A stretch of DNA of 7,471 nt. Source: Christensenella sp. UBA1782 (GTDB taxonomy: Bacteria; Bacillota; Clostridia; Christensenellales; DTU072). Under the pieces are notes generated by a model that saw only the letters and a program-made list of their open reading frames with translations, was not told where the DNA came from and made no database searches. This document shows, piece by piece, positions 5,991 through 7,471 of the stretch. Position 1 is the stretch's first letter. Every line of letters begins with the position of its first letter. The stretch spans positions 6,726 to 14,196 of the forward strand of contig DCGI01000060.1 of assembly GCA_002315475.1 (NCBI GenBank). The letters are read 5' to 3'. A program made the position numbers and the translations under genes.

Positions 5991-6017
5991 GAATGTCGCC
6001 TTCGGAGGTAACTAAGG

Positions 6018-7181
6018 ATGTATAACAAAGTAGTAATGGATCAACTGATTGCATTAGTTGAAAAAAACAATGGAATTGGTGATAAAGAAAAACTCTCTAA
6101 TATTGTTCAAAAGGAATTCTCTCTTGTTAAGGACAGAAAAGTATTTTCAGGTGATTTTTTTGCTATACGCTTCAGTAAATCTGAAAATCGTAGAATGAGT
6201 AATACGGTGTTGTCATTGTCTGCACTCCAAAAATACGATGATAAGCCGTTTGTTGTATGTATTGTTTCATCGACAACAAATTATCTTCTGCTTGCTAACA
6301 CGACATTTCTAAAGAAAATAAGTCATTCATCTCAGGAATTGCGCATGGATAATATCAAGGGGAGTTTTAATGGCGGAGACATTATGTCCGGTTTTCAGAC
6401 AATGGATAATATGCCACAGAATTTCCAGTCATTATTCGCATATCATGAAGGTTTTTCATTTCAAGACAATCTTGAAAGATTAGTAGAGTCAACAAATGGA
6501 ATCGTTGGTAGAGTTCAAAAATTTAAGGTAGATAAGGTTGCTAAGTATAGTATTTTGTCAACAATACAGTTGGCAGATGATTTTGTGAATTCTAATTGCT
6601 ATAACGATTTACGTAAAGACTTAGACGAACGTGTTGCAAAAGTACAAGGGGAAATTGCCATTGCAGCCTTCATAAATAACGTCAATTTGCGCGGGCGAAT
6701 TATTGAATACTTAATCACAGATAACGGTTCTACACTCAAAGAACAAATAATGAAAGCCTTGCGCGATAACAAACCACTTCCACAATTTAAGACAGAGGAT
6801 AAACTAGGCGATTATTCGAAAGATTATCCTTCCTTTAGTACTGAAACGGATATTAAAACAAAGGTACTTTTCCTTGATGGAAATCCCAAAGCATATAACA
6901 TTGATAAGCTTCTTGAATTTTTGGCAACAGATAAAGCCGTATACATGATTTATCTTCTAGGAATTGATGAAAACGGCAAGACGTTTGCAAGACTATGCTC
7001 TATTTATGATGAACGACTAATTCATAATACCAATGTCATTCATCATTGGGCTGGGCGAAATTCAAGAGGTGTTGCACAATTTATAGGATTAGGATTAACA
7101 CAAATTCTTGAAGAAGAAGATAAAACTGTCGTCTCAAAGCAACTTGCTAAGGCATATCTCGAACAGCTGATTGATAGATAA
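6018..7181 (+). CDS. Probable type II restriction endonuclease
   Basis: This 387-residue protein directly follows the methyltransferase, 27 bases downstream with a good GGAGG (6004-6008) nine bases before its ATG, so it is almost certainly the nuclease partner. I do not recognise the subfamily with certainty. A candidate PD-(D/E)XK core lies in the C-terminal half: the helix with GRIIEYLITD (226-235), acidic D265 in LGDY, then TETDIKTKVLFLDG (275-288), where D278-I-K280 is a D-x-K followed by a hydrophobic strand. The conserved-looking NPKAYNIDKLLEFL (289-302) and HHWAGRNSRGVAQF (342-355) may contribute to dimer or DNA contacts. The N-terminal half has SNTVLSLSALQKYD (61-74) and ISHSSQELRMDNIKGSFNG (101-119), with no zinc-finger or HNH pattern. 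No signal peptide or membrane segment is present. Its role rests on gene order and this core; cleavage specificity is unknown. The alternative is a nuclease-related accessory protein. Confidence 0.72.
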   Translation: MYNKVVMDQLIALVEKNNGIGDKEKLSNIVQKEFSLVKDRKVFSGDFFAIRFSKSENRRMSNTVLSLSALQKYDDKPFVVCIVSSTTNYLLLANTTFLKKISHSSQELRMDNIKGSFNGGDIMSGFQTMDNMPQNFQSLFAYHEGFSFQDNLERLVESTNGIVGRVQKFKVDKVAKYSILSTIQLADDFVNSNCYNDLRKDLDERVAKVQGEIAIAAFINNVNLRGRIIEYLITDNGSTLKEQIMKALRDNKPLPQFKTEDKLGDYSKDYPSFSTETDIKTKVLFLDGNPKAYNIDKLLEFLATDKAVYMIYLLGIDENGKTFARLCSIYDERLIHNTNVIHHWAGRNSRGVAQFIGLGLTQILEEEDKTVVSKQLAKAYLEQLIDR

Positions 7182-7201
7182 TAATACTTCTCAGTAAAAC
7201 G

Positions 7202-7238
7202 AAAGGATCTTATATTTAACAGTTAAGTCCTTTTTTTT
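7202..7238 (+). terminator. Intrinsic terminator of the restriction-modification cassette
   Basis: AAAGGA (7202-7207) pairs with TCCTTT (7228-7233), and after one bulged T, CTTA (7209-7212) pairs with TAAG (7224-7227). The loop is 11 bases and the stem runs directly into eight T (7231-7238). It begins 20 bases after the nuclease stop codon and should end the three-gene transcript. Confidence 0.82.
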
Positions 7239-7365
7239 GTTGCCCTAAAGCTTAAATACCTGAAAAGAATAATAAATCTTACTTGTAAAGTACCCAATAC
7301 TATTAGAGAACTTTTTAAACAACATTACTATTGTTTTCCTATATAATTAACTAAAAGTTTTAATT
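7239..7365. other. A/T-rich intergenic stretch
   Basis: Apart from a weak hairpin (AAACAA near 7318, TTGTTT near 7332, loop of eight) I see no gene, RNA or promoter in this stretch. It separates the end of the restriction-modification cassette from the possible minus-strand gene at the right edge. Confidence 0.5.
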
Positions 7366-7471
7366 TTACTCTAATTCGTCTCCGACTAGTTTGGGGACTT
7401 TTTTATTTTCTAAAGTTTTTTTATTTTTTTGGGACTTTTCCGACTGCACTTCCCATTTGTCTATTAGAAAA
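7366..7471 (-). CDS. Possible C-terminal end of a minus-strand gene, partial
   Basis: Reading leftward from the window edge, one frame stays open for 34 codons (FLIDKWEVQSEKSQ... ending VPKLVGDELE) to a TAA at 7368-7366. The composition is strongly charged and lysine-rich, like a soluble protein's tail, but A-rich DNA gives such residues by default. Another frame is also open for 16 codons here, so the evidence is weak. If it is real, the gene is convergent with the cassette, whose terminator at 7202-7238 would lie between them. The family is not recognised. Confidence 0.22.
   Translation of the reverse strand, partial: FLIDKWEVQSEKSQKNKKTLENKKVPKLVGDELE

Noticed and set aside
5999..6008. 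CCT-TCGG-AGG hairpin hiding the nuclease ribosome binding site
   Set aside because: The stem is only three base pairs, too weak to claim translational control of the nuclease.
1..7471. CRISPR array, tRNA, rRNA, riboswitch or transposon ends
   Set aside because: No regularly spaced repeats, no cloverleaf or rRNA-like sequence, no transposase or integrase frame and no long terminal inverted repeats were seen on either strand.

Overview
The window looks like chromosomal DNA of a Clostridia-type member of Bacillota. Four things point there: the small DUF421/DUF4363 membrane-protein pair, a compact rhaB-rhaA-rhaD operon, purine-rich ribosome binding sites, and A/T-rich promoters. The genus cannot be named from sequence alone. 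There are two composition zones. Up to about 4,550 the DNA is moderately GC-rich (a sampled 60 bases in rhaB, 1201-1260, are 32/60 G+C). From there on it is A/T-rich (a sampled 60 bases in the nuclease gene, 6121-6180, are 19/60). The break falls just after rhaD and suggests that the right half was acquired horizontally.

Region 1 (about 55-1081, minus strand) holds a DUF421 (YetF-like) membrane protein followed by a DUF4363 protein. The DUF421 frame stops early at a run of seven A. Its missing C-terminal tail lies in the -1 frame and ends in an ATGA overlap with the DUF4363 start, so the gene is frameshifted, or misread by one base, at that run. Region 2 (1082-1161) is an 80-base divergent control region. 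It has a 9+9 base inverted repeat and an extended -10 promoter so close to rhaB that the transcript would be practically leaderless.

Region 3 (1162-4496, plus strand) is the L-rhamnose catabolic operon. RhaA isomerises L-rhamnose to L-rhamnulose, RhaB phosphorylates it, and RhaD cleaves the phosphate to DHAP and L-lactaldehyde. Catalytic and metal-binding residues are present in all three, but RhaB lacks roughly the last 40-55 residues usual for the family. No rhamnose transporter, mutarotase or dedicated regulator lies in the window.

Region 4 (4497-4846) is a junction with two hairpins, a possible 37-codon ORF and a promoter zone. Region 5 (4847-7181) is a three-gene type II restriction-modification cassette: a small HTH protein that may act as controller, a beta-class DPPY methyltransferase overlapping it by 14 bases, and a 387-residue protein that is very probably the cognate endonuclease. 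A clear intrinsic terminator follows. Region 6 (7240-7471) is A/T-rich; the only possible gene in it is the tail of a minus-strand ORF running off the window edge.
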